Of a DNA stretch of 64,000 bases, positions 1 to 8,267 are shown piece after piece; the first letter of the stretch is position 1; each line of letters starts with the position of its first letter. Origin of the DNA: an uncultured Ferrovibrio sp. (GTDB lineage Bacteria > Pseudomonadota > Alphaproteobacteria > Ferrovibrionales > Ferrovibrionaceae). The notes under the pieces were generated by a model. It did no database searches, was not told the origin of the DNA, and worked only from the letters and a program-made list of their open reading frames with translations. The position numbers and the translations under genes were made by a program. The DNA lies in NCBI RefSeq assembly GCF_937960835.1, contig NZ_CALGPC010000016.1:75807-139806 (forward strand), in the 5' to 3' direction.

Positions 1-1
1 C

Positions 2-676
2 GCAGTTCTGGAAGAGGGCAAAACCCTGGGATCCTGGGTCTATGATCGGCTGCGCGACGACATCGTGACAGGAGTTTTAAAGCCCGGTCAAAGACTTACA
101 CTGGATTCTCTCAAAGAGCGCTATGCGGTTGGCATTACGCCGTTGCGGGAGGCGCTGTATCGGCTTTCCACCTCGCTCCTTGTCATTGCCGAGGATCAGC
201 GCGGGTTTCGCGTGGCGCCCGTATCGCCGGAGCATCGCGCTGATATCATGGCCGCACGCCATCACATCGAGACCCTGGCCCTGCGGAATGCTTTCCAGTA
301 TGCCGATTTGGATTGGGACGGGCGTATTCTGGCTGCGTTTCATCGGCTCAAGAATACCGCGATGTATGCCAGCGACGACGCAACGATCACGCGGGAATGG
401 GAAATCGCCCATCGCGACTTCCACCAGGCTATACTTTCTGCAGCTAAATCAACGACTTTGCTGCATTTCCAGAACATGCTCTGGGACCATGCGGCTCGCT
501 ACCGCAACCTCAATCCGCCGCCGCGGATCAAGGGCGAGGCGTTGTACTCTGAGCATGAGGCCCTGGTGAACGCGATCCTTGCGCGCGACGAGGAAATGGC
601 CTGCATGCTACTGCGCCGGCACATTCTCGGCACTGCCGGCCAGATGTTGGATCCGGCGAAGACTCCTGCTGAATAG
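2..676 (+). CDS. GntR-family transcriptional regulator (FCD type), 5' end outside window
   Basis: The frame is open from the left edge, so the true start lies upstream. A GTG at 65 is in frame, but the codons before it encode the first winged-helix helix (GSWVYDRLRDDIV), so 65 is not the start. The remaining N-terminal part holds the rest of the DNA-binding domain (LKERYAVGITPLREALYRL). The C-terminal part, about 140 residues, is helical and resembles an FCD ligand-binding domain. It ends 178 bases before the formylglutamate-amidohydrolase-like gene on the same strand and is a plausible local regulator of that operon. The family is clear. The ligand is unknown, and the left boundary cannot be given. 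Confidence 0.85.
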   Translation, partial: AVLEEGKTLGSWVYDRLRDDIVTGVLKPGQRLTLDSLKERYAVGITPLREALYRLSTSLLVIAEDQRGFRVAPVSPEHRADIMAARHHIETLALRNAFQYADLDWDGRILAAFHRLKNTAMYASDDATITREWEIAHRDFHQAILSAAKSTTLLHFQNMLWDHAARYRNLNPPPRIKGEALYSEHEALVNAILARDEEMACMLLRRHILGTAGQMLDPAKTPAE

Positions 677-777
677 TCCGGCTGCCCCAGCCATCTCATT
701 GATTTCGCTTGTCATTGACCAGCCTGTCCGCCTCCAGGATGGATTAGGCCCCTGCGTTTTTTGCAAAATCGATCTAT

Positions 778-803
778 ATTCGAATAAGTTTGACATTTTC
801 GAA
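778..803. promoter_or_regulatory. possible operator upstream of the formylglutamate-type operon
   Basis: The 178-base gap between the GntR gene and the next gene contains an AT-rich stretch. It has the 8-base palindrome ATTCGAAT at 778-785 and a second TTCGAA core at 798-803, with a TTGACA-like hexamer between them. Spaced TTCGAA half-sites would suit a dimeric regulator such as the GntR protein encoded just upstream. No well-spaced -10 hexamer was seen, so this is only a candidate. Confidence 0.25.
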
Positions 804-854
804 GATTATGGTCACCATGCCCCTAGTAAACACCGAATCCTCAAGGGGGCGTAA

Positions 855-1718
855 ATGAGTAACGTGCTTCGTGGCGTATACCATCGCTTTGATCCGACAG
901 TGCCGCCGGTACCGGTTATGGTCGATGTATCGCGCAGCGGGCGGGAATATCCCGCCGAGTTCCGGTCGATGGTTCCTTTCACCGTCCTGCACGACAACGT
1001 CTCGATGTATGTCGACGATCTGTGGGAGGCCGCTCCGGACTACGGCGCCACCATGTTGTATGCGTCCTTTCCGAGCTTCTGGATCGACGCCAATCGCAAC
1101 GAGCTGGATATCGATGCCGATCTGATCGACGGCGAATGGCCGGTTCCCCTCCAGCCGACGGTGTCCAAGCGTGGCCTGGGCCTGCTGAAGTCGAAGTCGC
1201 GCTACGGCGAGCCGGTGCATGAGCGCAAGCTGACGGTCGAAGAGGTGATGGAGCGGATCAAGAAGTATCACCGCCCCTATTACGCCGAGCTGAAGCAGAA
1301 CATCGACCGGATGAAATCCGCCTTCGGCTTTGTCTACCATCTGAGCTGCCACTGCATGTCGGCCGTCGGCGCTCCCACCCACCCGGATCCTGGCAAGGAG
1401 CGCCCGGATTTCTGTCTCGGCGATGTGAATGGCACGACCTCGTCGCGCGAATTCATTGAATTCGTCCAGAAGACGATCCAGTCGCTCGGCTATTCCTGCA
1501 CGATCAACGACCCGTATAGCGGCGGCGAGCTGAACACCCGCTTCGGCAGGCCCCAGGACGGCATCGACAGCATCATGGTCGAGATCAACAAGAAGCTCTT
1601 CATGGACGTGAAGACCTTCAAGAAGAAGCCGGAATTCGCTCGCGTCCAGGCGGATGTTACCAAGATACTGGCGGCGATCACGCAGCATGCCCGCCAGCGG
1701 ATAGCCAAGGCAGGCTGA
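855..1718 (+). CDS. N-formylglutamate amidohydrolase family protein
   Basis: The 287-residue protein has the layout of the N-formylglutamate amidohydrolase (HutG-like) family. An N-terminal SGREYP segment corresponds to the usual metal-site loop. A central HLSCHCMS stretch stands where the family has its second metal-binding His motif. The C-terminal half has GDVNGTTSS, then GYSCTINDPYSGG and MVEINKKLFMD, matching the family's arginine-binding and NPYxGG blocks. The residue before SG is Arg rather than the usual His, so the metal site may differ. It opens a six-gene operon with a hydrolase, an amino-acid ABC transporter and a GST, which suggests hydrolysis of an N-acylated amino acid or amide. 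The specific substrate is not known. Confidence 0.8.
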   Translation: MSNVLRGVYHRFDPTVPPVPVMVDVSRSGREYPAEFRSMVPFTVLHDNVSMYVDDLWEAAPDYGATMLYASFPSFWIDANRNELDIDADLIDGEWPVPLQPTVSKRGLGLLKSKSRYGEPVHERKLTVEEVMERIKKYHRPYYAELKQNIDRMKSAFGFVYHLSCHCMSAVGAPTHPDPGKERPDFCLGDVNGTTSSREFIEFVQKTIQSLGYSCTINDPYSGGELNTRFGRPQDGIDSIMVEINKKLFMDVKTFKKKPEFARVQADVTKILAAITQHARQRIAKAG

Positions 1719-1802
1719 CGAAACCGGCGGCTGGTCGGACCGATCCGGCCAGCCGCCATTCATCTATTGGGCCCCATACGATTCCCGCACCGAACAGATC
1801 CC

Positions 1803-2633
1803 ATGGTAAAGCTTCGCGAGAACGATACGAAATTCGAAGGCACCCATATCCATTACTGGGAGGGCGGCACCGGCGCTCCGCTGATTCTGATGCATGGCTC
1901 CGGAACCGGAGCATCCACGCTGTCGAATTTCCGCAAGGTGCTTGAGCCGCTCGCGCTGCATTTCCACGTTCTGGCGGCCGATCTGATCGGCTACGGTCAA
2001 TCGGGCCGCAAAACCACCGAGCCGTATTTCGACATGGCCATGTGGGGGCGCCAGCTGTCGCATCTGATCAAGATGGTCGACAGCCCGCGGATCGGACTGA
2101 TCGGTCATTCCCTCTCCGGCGCCCTGGTGCTCAAGGCGGCTGCCGCTCATCCTGAAGTGGCAGCCGTGGTCACGACCGGCACCATGGGCGTGGCGACCGC
2201 GCGCCGCACCGCCGGCCGCGGCTGGGTTTTTCCCGAATCGAAAGAACAGCTGCTTGCCCAGGTCCAGAACACGGTTTTCGACAAGTCGCTGATCGACGAC
2301 GCCGAGATCGAACGCCGCATGCAGGTGCTGAACGCGCCAGGCTATCGCGAATACTTCACCAAGATGTACGACGGTCAGCAGGAAGCATTCATCGGCGCAA
2401 GCGCGGTGACGGAAGCTGAACTGCAAGCCATCAAATGTCCCGTAGTGTTCATGCATGGCGCCAACGATCGCTCCTTCGCCGCAGAGGACACGTCGCTGCA
2501 TCTGAGTAAGTCGATCCCGCAATCGGACGTCGTCATTCTCGGCCAATGCGCTCATAGCGTGGCGCTGGAGTATCCGGAGAAGTTTCTCGATATCGCGATC
2601 CCATTCTTCAAGCGAAGCCTGGCCAACAGCTAA
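1803..2633 (+). CDS. alpha/beta hydrolase
   Basis: This 276-residue alpha/beta-hydrolase-fold enzyme carries the oxyanion motif HGSG (residues 31-34) and the nucleophile elbow GHSLSG with Ser103. The likely acid is in HGANDRSF and the catalytic His in CAHSVALEYP near the end. The ATG at 1803 was chosen over an in-frame TTG at 1767, because the 12 residues added by the longer form precede the first conserved strand and look non-conserved. It lies 84 bases after the amidohydrolase gene and 32 before the ABC permease. Family members include meta-cleavage hydrolases, esterases and haloperoxidase-like enzymes. The reaction cannot be fixed from sequence. Confidence 0.88.
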   Translation: MVKLRENDTKFEGTHIHYWEGGTGAPLILMHGSGTGASTLSNFRKVLEPLALHFHVLAADLIGYGQSGRKTTEPYFDMAMWGRQLSHLIKMVDSPRIGLIGHSLSGALVLKAAAAHPEVAAVVTTGTMGVATARRTAGRGWVFPESKEQLLAQVQNTVFDKSLIDDAEIERRMQVLNAPGYREYFTKMYDGQQEAFIGASAVTEAELQAIKCPVVFMHGANDRSFAAEDTSLHLSKSIPQSDVVILGQCAHSVALEYPEKFLDIAIPFFKRSLANS

Positions 2634-2665
2634 AGTGGAGTAGCGGCCAGGGGAAGGGCCGACGC

Positions 2666-3331
2666 ATGAACTACGTCTTTAACTTCAATGCCGTCTGGGC
2701 GAACTGGCATTATCTGGTCTCCGGTATCGGCATAACGGTTCTGGTGACGCTTTCGGCCCTTGGCATCGGGCTGATCATCGGCATCATCGTCGGCGTTCTG
2801 CGCCTGTCGAAGCGTCCTTATCTGTCGCGGATCGCGTGGCTTTACATCGAGGTGCTGCGCAATACGCCGGCGCTGGTGCAGCTGATCTGGGTCTATTACT
2901 GCCTGCCCATTCTGACCGGTCTGGAACTCCAGACCACAATTTCGTGCATCATCGCGCTCTCACTGCAATCGGGAGCCTATATCGGCGAGATCGTGCGCGG
3001 CGGCATTGCCGGCATCGATCGGGGGCAAAGCGAAGCTGCGCGAACGCTTGGCCTGTCGAGCTGGCAGACCATGACACGCATCATCCTGCCGCAGGCCCTG
3101 CGGCGGATGCTGGCACCGCTGGTGAATCAGGCCGTGACGCTGCTGAAGTATTCTTCGCTCGTATCGATCCTTGGCGTCGCCGATCTCACCTATAATGCGC
3201 AGGTTCTGGCGACGACCACTTTCCGGCCGCTCGAGATTTTCACCTTCCTGGCGCTCGAATATCTGGCGATTTGTTCTGCGCTTTCATATCTGGCAAGCCG
3301 GCTCGAAAAGCGGCTCGCCGTTGCGGATTGA
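2666..3331 (+). CDS. polar amino acid-type ABC transporter permease
   Basis: The protein has 221 residues with about five hydrophobic membrane segments. The cytoplasmic EAA loop (EAARTLGLSSWQTMTRIILPQ) docks on the ATPase. Length and motifs match the His/Glu/Gln/Arg/opine inner-membrane permease family (HisM/GlnP type). It is followed after 10 bases by its ATPase gene and then by the binding-protein gene, forming a complete importer. As the only permease gene here it probably works as a homodimer. Its place behind an amidohydrolase and a hydrolase suggests it imports the substrate those enzymes process. Confidence 0.92.
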   Translation: MNYVFNFNAVWANWHYLVSGIGITVLVTLSALGIGLIIGIIVGVLRLSKRPYLSRIAWLYIEVLRNTPALVQLIWVYYCLPILTGLELQTTISCIIALSLQSGAYIGEIVRGGIAGIDRGQSEAARTLGLSSWQTMTRIILPQALRRMLAPLVNQAVTLLKYSSLVSILGVADLTYNAQVLATTTFRPLEIFTFLALEYLAICSALSYLASRLEKRLAVAD

Positions 3332-3341
3332 GGGCTTGACG

Positions 3342-4130
3342 ATGTCATCCATGGTGAAAGTTGAGGCGCTGCACAAGAGCTTCGGCAAGCTGCAGGTCCT
3401 CAACAACGTTGATCTGGAAGTGGCGACCGGCGAGGTTGTCGTCATGATCGGCGCCAGCGGATCGGGCAAGACGACCCTTTTGCGCTGCATCAACCTGCTG
3501 GAGGTGCCTGAGCGCGGGCGTATCTTCATCGAAGGCGAACCGATGGGGCTGCATCAGCCGGATGGAAGCTTCCGCCCCCTGGCCGACAGCATTCTGGATC
3601 AGCGGCGCGCTCATATCGGCATGGTGTTCCAGCGCTTCAACCTGTTCCCGCACCTTACGGTTCTTGGCAATGTGATGCTGGGGCCGCTGCTGGTCCGCAA
3701 GCTGCCGAAGGCTGAAGCGCGCGCCCTGGCCGAGCGGCAGCTCGAAAAGGTCGGCCTGGCAGAGAAGCTCAATGTCTATCCGTCGAAGCTGTCAGGCGGA
3801 CAGCAACAGCGCGTTGCAATCGCGCGGGCCCTGGCCATGGAGCCCAAGCTGATGCTGTTCGACGAGCCGACTTCGGCTCTTGATCCAGAACTGGTCGGCG
3901 AGGTCCTCGAAACCATGCGTCAACTGGCCGATGACGGGATGACGATGGTCATCGTTACCCACGAAATGCATTTCGCACGCGATGTGGCAGATCGTGTGTG
4001 TTTTCTGGGGAATGGCCAAATCCTGGAGCAGGGCCCACCTGAAAAGATTTTTGCCGAACCCGAGCATGAGAGAACCCGTACGTTCTTGCGCCGGACCATG
4101 GCGCATCTCGGTGAAATAAACAGTCATTAA
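3342..4130 (+). CDS. polar amino acid-type ABC transporter ATP-binding protein
   Basis: This 262-residue ABC ATPase has Walker A GASGSGKTT, the Q-loop region VFQRFNLFPHLT, signature LSGGQQQRVAIARAL, Walker B LMLFDEP, the D-loop SALDPE and the switch His in VTHEMHF. The motif spelling is that of the GlnQ/HisP subfamily. ATG codons occur at 3342 and 3351. The first gives MSSMVKVEALHKSF and lies 10 bases after the permease stop; longer in-frame starts would run into the permease gene. It energises the permease encoded just upstream. Confidence 0.93.
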   Translation: MSSMVKVEALHKSFGKLQVLNNVDLEVATGEVVVMIGASGSGKTTLLRCINLLEVPERGRIFIEGEPMGLHQPDGSFRPLADSILDQRRAHIGMVFQRFNLFPHLTVLGNVMLGPLLVRKLPKAEARALAERQLEKVGLAEKLNVYPSKLSGGQQQRVAIARALAMEPKLMLFDEPTSALDPELVGEVLETMRQLADDGMTMVIVTHEMHFARDVADRVCFLGNGQILEQGPPEKIFAEPEHERTRTFLRRTMAHLGEINSH

Positions 4131-4164
4131 ACTCGAAGAGAAACCTGCTGAGGAGGTCAGTGCG

Positions 4165-4980
4165 ATGAGTTTAACCCGTATCCTGCGTTCCTGTTCACTC
4201 GCTGTGATGGCGTTGACAGTTGCCATCTTCGCCAATGCGGCTAATGCCCAGCAGCCCAGCCCGACATTGGACGCCATTCAGAAGCGTGGCACCCTGCGCG
4301 TTGGCTGGGCGGTGATCTATCCGCATTTCTATCGCGACCCCAAGACCAATCAGCTGACGGGTGTTTCGCATGAGATCGTCGAGGAACTGGCCAAGAGCCT
4401 GAACGTCAAGCTCGAACTGATCGAGGACAACTGGGCTACCCTGATTGCCGGCATCCAGTCGAACAAGTTCGACATCACCATCCCGTCCCTGGCCATCACC
4501 TTGCCGCGGGCGCTGTCGGTCACCTATTCGCGCCCGGTCTATCAGAGCGCGGTCGGCCTGATGATCCGGCGTGACGATCTGGCCAAGTACAAGACCTGGT
4601 CGGATATGGACGTGCAGACGGCCCGCATCTCGGTCACGCTGGGTTCGAATGCCGACATGTTCGTGACCCGCGCCATGACGAATTCGCAGATCCTGCGCGT
4701 GAAGGCGGCTCCGGACAGCATCACCCAGCTTCTGACTGGTCGCGCCGACGCCTGGGCGAGCCCGGTCGACTCCTTCATCAAGGTCGGCGAGGAACAGCCC
4801 AGCCTGGTGCGCCTGCCGGGTCCGCCGGTCGGCTACAGCAAGGTCAGCTTTGCCATGAAGGCGGGCGACTACTTCTTCCGTGATTGGGTCAACTACTTCA
4901 TCGATGAGCTGCAGGATACCGGCACTCTGCTGCGCATCTTCAAGAAATACGGGCTTTCGGAAGACAGCCTGGTCAAGTAA
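4165..4980 (+). CDS. amino acid ABC transporter substrate-binding protein
   Basis: The 271-residue periplasmic binding protein belongs to the polar-amino-acid family (SBP_bac_3 fold). An N-terminal signal peptide of about 28 residues ends ANAAQ-like (FANAANAQQ). The mature protein begins with the family's opening strand (KRGTLRVGWAVIYPHF), followed by the ligand-binding lobe with GVSHEIVEELAKSL. The motif that in amino-acid binders contacts the alpha-amino and alpha-carboxyl groups is only partly recognisable here, so the ligand may not be a simple amino acid. An AGGAGG-like ribosome site precedes the ATG at 4165. It is the last transporter gene of the operon, and a hairpin follows its stop. 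Confidence 0.9.
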   Translation: MSLTRILRSCSLAVMALTVAIFANAANAQQPSPTLDAIQKRGTLRVGWAVIYPHFYRDPKTNQLTGVSHEIVEELAKSLNVKLELIEDNWATLIAGIQSNKFDITIPSLAITLPRALSVTYSRPVYQSAVGLMIRRDDLAKYKTWSDMDVQTARISVTLGSNADMFVTRAMTNSQILRVKAAPDSITQLLTGRADAWASPVDSFIKVGEEQPSLVRLPGPPVGYSKVSFAMKAGDYFFRDWVNYFIDELQDTGTLLRIFKKYGLSEDSLVK

Positions 4981-4989
4981 CGAAAAACA

Positions 4990-5022
4990 GCGGCGCAGCA
5001 CAGACTGCGCCGCTTCCTTTTT
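4990..5022 (+). terminator. stem-loop with T-run after the binding-protein gene
   Basis: A perfect 9-bp stem, GCGGCGCAG (4990-4998) and CTGCGCCGC (5005-5013), encloses a 6-base loop. TTCC and five T residues follow. It sits between the binding-protein stop (4980) and the GST start (5035). It could be a partial terminator, or an mRNA 3'-end stabiliser that raises binding-protein levels over downstream expression. Confidence 0.65.
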
Positions 5023-5034
5023 GGGAGGACGATT

Positions 5035-5667
5035 ATGCTGAAGATCTGGGGCCGCGCGACGTCCGCCAACGTGATGAAGCTGCTCTGGTGCTGCAATGAA
5101 ATCGGCATCGAATACGAGCGGATCGATCTGGGGGGCGAGTATGGCGGTCTGGACGATCCCGATTATCTGGCATTGAACCCCAATGGCCGGATTCCGACCA
5201 TCCAGATCGAGGTGGACGGCAAGATCTTCACCTTGTGGGAATCGAATACGATCCTGCGGTACCTCTGCTCGAAATTCTCTTACGGCACCTTCTATCCGGC
5301 TGATCCGGAACAGCGGGCCGACGCCGAGCGCTGGATGGATTGGCAGCTTTGCCATATCCTGCCCGGCCTTTCGCCCATGTTCTTCGGGCTTCTCCGCACG
5401 CCCCCCGAACAGCGCGACCATGCCGCCATCGAGAATGGCCGCAAGCAGAACGAAATCTATTGGCGCATTCTCGATCGCCATCTCGCCAGCCGGCCCTATC
5501 TTTGCGGCGAGTCGATGACGATGGCGGAGTTCTCTCTCGGGATTTTCGTCTATCGCTGGCTCAACCTGCCGATCGAGCGCCCGGTCCTGCCGCATCTCCA
5601 GGCTTGGCATGAGCGGCTTGCCTCGCGCGAGGCTTATCGCAAATACGTCATGCTGCCGCTCAAATAG
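5035..5667 (+). CDS. glutathione S-transferase family protein
   Basis: The protein has 210 residues. Its N-terminal thioredoxin-fold domain (residues 1-80) carries the cis-proline GRIPTI and the glutathione gamma-glutamyl-binding ESNTIL motif. The C-terminal all-helical domain spans about 90-205. A strong GGGAGG ribosome site lies before the ATG at 5035. It is the last gene of the operon starting at 855 and converges with the IclR gene. Bacterial GSTs in catabolic operons often isomerise or dehalogenate ring-cleavage products or detoxify electrophiles. That role is inferred from context only. Confidence 0.9.
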   Translation: MLKIWGRATSANVMKLLWCCNEIGIEYERIDLGGEYGGLDDPDYLALNPNGRIPTIQIEVDGKIFTLWESNTILRYLCSKFSYGTFYPADPEQRADAERWMDWQLCHILPGLSPMFFGLLRTPPEQRDHAAIENGRKQNEIYWRILDRHLASRPYLCGESMTMAEFSLGIFVYRWLNLPIERPVLPHLQAWHERLASREAYRKYVMLPLK

Positions 5668-5737
5668 CCATCGTTGCAGTTTTGGCTTCGCGCGGCCAAT
5701 GCGCCTGGCAGGAACAGTTTTTTGCTCTCAGGCTGAG

Positions 5738-6535
5738 TTAATCGGCGGCGGCCATGCGCCGTCCCCGGCCGGACATGTCCGGTGCGCTGGCTCCCATGGA
5801 CTGGGAAATTTCCCTGGCGGCTGCCAGCAGCTTTGCCTTCACGGATGTCAGGAGTTCCTTCCGGGTGAGTGTCCCGCGCGCGGCGATGGCACTGATCGCG
5901 CCGACAATTTTATTGTCGTGACCTCGAACTGCGGTCGCGATTGCGAGCACATTGCCGAAGACGCCTTCACCCAGGGCATAGCCATTGGCGCGATCGGTCT
6001 CCAGCAGCTTCAGCAACTGATCGACCGAGGTCGGCGTGTTGTCACCGAAGGCGCGGAACGAAACGCCCTTGAACATTCTTCTGATCTCGGCCTCCGAATG
6101 GTCGACCAGCATCATGCGGCCGGTCACCGTTGCATATACCGGAATCGAGGAACCGACGCTGATGGTTGCCGAGAAGGGAATGTCGCTGAGGTGACGCAGC
6201 AGAAAGATCGAGTTGCAGCCCTCCAGAACGGCAAGATGGGTGTTGCAATTGGTCTCATCGCGCAGCCTGGCGAGGATCGGGTTGGCCAGCTGGACGATAT
6301 CGAGCGACGCCAGATACTCAAAGCCAAGGCTGAGTACGCCCGCTCCGGCCGAGAAGGCATCGCCAGGCTCCTTGCGGAGCAGGTCCAGTTCCGTAAGGCA
6401 TTGCAAAAGGCGATGGACCGTCGAACGTGGAATCTTGAGTTCAGCCACGATTTCGGGCGCCGTTATCCGGCGCCGATCCCTGTTGAGGAGCCGCAAAATG
6501 GCGATTCCTCGCTCAAGTCCCGGTACTCCACTCAT
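5738..6535 (-). CDS. IclR-family transcriptional regulator (module A)
   Basis: This 265-residue regulator has an N-terminal winged helix-turn-helix (ITAPEIVAELKIPRSTVHRLL, about residues 24-45) and a C-terminal IclR effector domain. The start at 6535 overlaps the RidA stop by four bases (ATGA), so the two are co-transcribed. It is paralogous to the IclR protein at 22737-23609: both share GFEYLASLDI and RLRDET. Two tandem inverted repeats in the divergent promoter at 7012-7046 are its likely binding sites. It probably controls its own RidA-IclR pair and the divergent transport and Rieske genes. The effector is unknown. Confidence 0.9.
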   Translation of the reverse strand: MSGVPGLERGIAILRLLNRDRRRITAPEIVAELKIPRSTVHRLLQCLTELDLLRKEPGDAFSAGAGVLSLGFEYLASLDIVQLANPILARLRDETNCNTHLAVLEGCNSIFLLRHLSDIPFSATISVGSSIPVYATVTGRMMLVDHSEAEIRRMFKGVSFRAFGDNTPTSVDQLLKLLETDRANGYALGEGVFGNVLAIATAVRGHDNKIVGAISAIAARGTLTRKELLTSVKAKLLAAAREISQSMGASAPDMSGRGRRMAAAD

Positions 6536-6948
6536 TTTCGTTCCCCCTCGCGCCGCGATGCCCCAAGGACGGCGACCGCGTCGATTTCCACTAACAAATT
6601 GGGGGCGGCGAGGCCAGAGACGCCGACCAGGGTCGAGCATGGCATGGGATCGGTGAAGAATTCGCGCCGGACCAGGCTCGCTTCTTTCCGCAGGGAAAGA
6701 TCGGTGACGTAAAACGTCAGCTTGACCACGTCCGCCATGCAGCTCCCTGCGGCGTTCAGCAGCGCTTCGATTTTCCGGAAGGTCTCGCGGGTCTGGCTCG
6801 CCATGCTGCCATCGCCGAGCAGTCCGCCATCGTCCGTGCCGGCATGCTGACCGGAAAGGAAAACGCTGTCGCCGACCCGCAGGCAATTCGAAAACAGCCG
6901 ATGCGAAGGCTCGGGAACATCGGGGCTGCTGATTTGGATGATCGTCAT
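6532..6948 (-). CDS. RidA (YjgF/YER057c/UK114) family protein, module A
   Basis: The protein has 138 residues with the chorismate-mutase-like trimeric RidA fold: SGQHAG near residue 30, and at the C-terminal side PCSTLVGVSGL followed by LLVEIDAVA. The start at 6948 is set by a GGAGGAAG ribosome site. An upstream ATG at 7050 would add 34 unconserved residues and read through the operator. The catalytic Arg of true RidA enamine/imine deaminases, normally in the PxRxxVxV motif, is absent here (PCSTLVGV). The protein may be a non-canonical Rid member, for example a pathway-specific deaminase or hydrolase like 2-aminomuconate deaminase. It is transcribed with IclR and divergently from the binding-protein and Rieske genes. 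Confidence 0.88.
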   Translation of the reverse strand: MTIIQISSPDVPEPSHRLFSNCLRVGDSVFLSGQHAGTDDGGLLGDGSMASQTRETFRKIEALLNAAGSCMADVVKLTFYVTDLSLRKEASLVRREFFTDPMPCSTLVGVSGLAAPNLLVEIDAVAVLGASRREGERK

Positions 6949-7011
6949 GCTGCTTCCTCCTGAGCTGATCGAGAAATCGTCTTGACAGGGTTGGCATGCG
7001 CTCATACCCTT

Positions 7012-7046
7012 GTCCCATATAAGGTACATTGTTCCATATATGGAAC
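7012..7046. promoter_or_regulatory. tandem IclR-type operators in divergent promoter
   Basis: A perfect 16-base palindrome, GTTCCATATATGGAAC, occupies 7031-7046. A degenerate copy, GTCCCATATAAGGTAC, sits 19 bases upstream at 7012-7027. Both lie between the divergent RidA/IclR pair and the binding-protein gene at 7073. The 5-6-5 layout (GTTCC, six bases, GGAAC) fits a dimer or tetramer of an IclR-family regulator. A second repeat with the same layout occurs at 15300-15315, upstream of module B. Confidence 0.72.
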
Positions 7047-7072
7047 GCAAGGCCCGGGGAGTGGAGGACTAA

Positions 7073-8056
7073 ATGGTTTGCAGATTCCGGCATTTGATGA
7101 TCGCGGCACTCGGGCTCACAGGCCTCTTATCGGTCTCGGCTCATGCGGCCGACCAGGTGACCTATCTTTTGCCGGCGCCTGCGGCGCGCCCGGCCTTTGG
7201 TCCTTGGACGATTGCGCAATACCGCGGCTACTATGAGAAGGAGGGGCTCTCCGTCACCTTCCAGACTGCCAAGGGTGGCGTCGATGTCGCCAAGCAGGTT
7301 GGTGCGGGCAATGCGCAGATCGGCGGTGCTCTGGGTGATACGCCGATCCTGGTGCGGCCGAACGGCATTGCGGTTAAGGCCGTGGCGCTGCTGGGCGGCC
7401 GCGGCGTGACCCAGCTCATCCTTCATGAAGACAGCCCGATCAAGGGGCCGGCTGATCTGAAGGGCAAGACGGTTACGGTACTGTCCTATCAGGACACCAC
7501 GTTCTATGCACTGCTCGGCATGCTGGCCAGTGCAAACCTGACCAAGAACGATCTCGACATCCATTCGGCGGGGCCGAGCGGCATCTGGCAGCTCTTCCTG
7601 TCGAACAAGGCCGACGCAATGGCCGCGGTTCCTGACTATATCGGCTACGTCACCGAGGCGAAGGGCAAGATCCGGGCAATTCCGGGCGATACCTATTTCC
7701 AGAGCATGGCGCAGGCGATTGTCGCCTCCGATGACCTGATTAAGACGAATCCGCAGCTCATCCGCCGGATTGTCCGCGCCACGCTGCGCGGCATGCAGGA
7801 TATCATGAAGAATCCTGCGGAGGCCGCTGCCGATTTCGTGAAGGCAACTCCAGAAAACAATGGCCGCGAAGCCACCGTCAAAACCATCTTTGAGTATTAC
7901 GCGACCCATGTGTATCCCGGCCAGCAGGTTCTGGGCGCGATTGATCCCGAAAGAATGGCCAAGCTGCAGGATTTCTATGTCTCGGAAGGCGTAGTGCGTG
8001 AAAAGAGCCCGGTGGAAGCCTTGTTTACAAATCAGTTCGTAACCGAGGAGCGCTAA
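7073..8056 (+). CDS. NMT1/THI5-like ABC transporter substrate-binding protein (orphan)
   Basis: This 327-residue periplasmic binding protein has a cleavable signal peptide (about residues 1-25, ending SAHAA) and the SsuA/TauA/NMT1-like two-lobe fold. GGVDVAKQVGAGNAQIGGALGD forms the first-lobe ligand loop. GGAGG precedes the ATG at 7073. It is closely similar to the binding protein at 20154-21128; both open with VTYLLPAP and share the GDTPILVRPNG block. No ATPase or permease gene is beside it, so it may use the transporter encoded at 19337-21958. It heads the plus-strand arm of module A behind the IclR-type operators. Confidence 0.9.
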   Translation: MVCRFRHLMIAALGLTGLLSVSAHAADQVTYLLPAPAARPAFGPWTIAQYRGYYEKEGLSVTFQTAKGGVDVAKQVGAGNAQIGGALGDTPILVRPNGIAVKAVALLGGRGVTQLILHEDSPIKGPADLKGKTVTVLSYQDTTFYALLGMLASANLTKNDLDIHSAGPSGIWQLFLSNKADAMAAVPDYIGYVTEAKGKIRAIPGDTYFQSMAQAIVASDDLIKTNPQLIRRIVRATLRGMQDIMKNPAEAAADFVKATPENNGREATVKTIFEYYATHVYPGQQVLGAIDPERMAKLQDFYVSEGVVREKSPVEALFTNQFVTEER

Positions 8057-8058
8057 GG

Positions 8059-8265
8059 ATGGCGAACGACAACGCGGTCGCATCTGACAAGACATACGAG
8101 GATCGCCTGGGCGATGCCCTTGAACATCTTCTGGCGAATGGTGCCGACGATCTGGCGGCCCTATCTGCCGGCCTGAATGCTCAGGGCATCACCCTGCCGG
8201 ATGGCAGAGCCTGGACTGTTGAGAATCTGCAGGCAGAACTGCATCGGCTAGCGGAGAGTGCGTAA
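8059..8265 (+). CDS. small helical protein preceding a Rieske oxygenase gene (recombinase-like HTH family, tentative)
   Basis: This 68-residue protein is acidic and predicted helical. It starts two bases after the binding-protein stop, with an AAGGA site, and ends two bases before the Rieske start, so it is translationally coupled to both. It aligns well with the 74-residue product of 15670-15894, which also directly precedes a Rieske gene. Shared blocks are YE-LGDA-E, a DL---L---LN stretch, then PDGR-W or PGGQPW and a final helix ending RL. The PDG-AWT turn resembles the small recombinase-like helix-turn-helix domain seen in some databases. I recall that family only generally. Function unknown. 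Confidence 0.75.
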   Translation: MANDNAVASDKTYEDRLGDALEHLLANGADDLAALSAGLNAQGITLPDGRAWTVENLQAELHRLAESA

Positions 8266-8267
8266 CA

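Noticed and set aside
1767..1802. TTG start for the alpha/beta hydrolase
   Set aside because: It adds 12 unconserved residues, and an ATG at 1803 fits the family N-terminus.
4195..5610. Long minus-strand open frame (471 codons) across the binding-protein and GST genes
   Set aside because: Antisense to two well-supported genes; no recognised domain, and composition is that of a shadow frame.
5609..6712. Plus-strand open frame of 367 codons over the IclR and RidA genes
   Set aside because: Antisense to conserved IclR and RidA proteins; sequence is low-complexity and matches no family.
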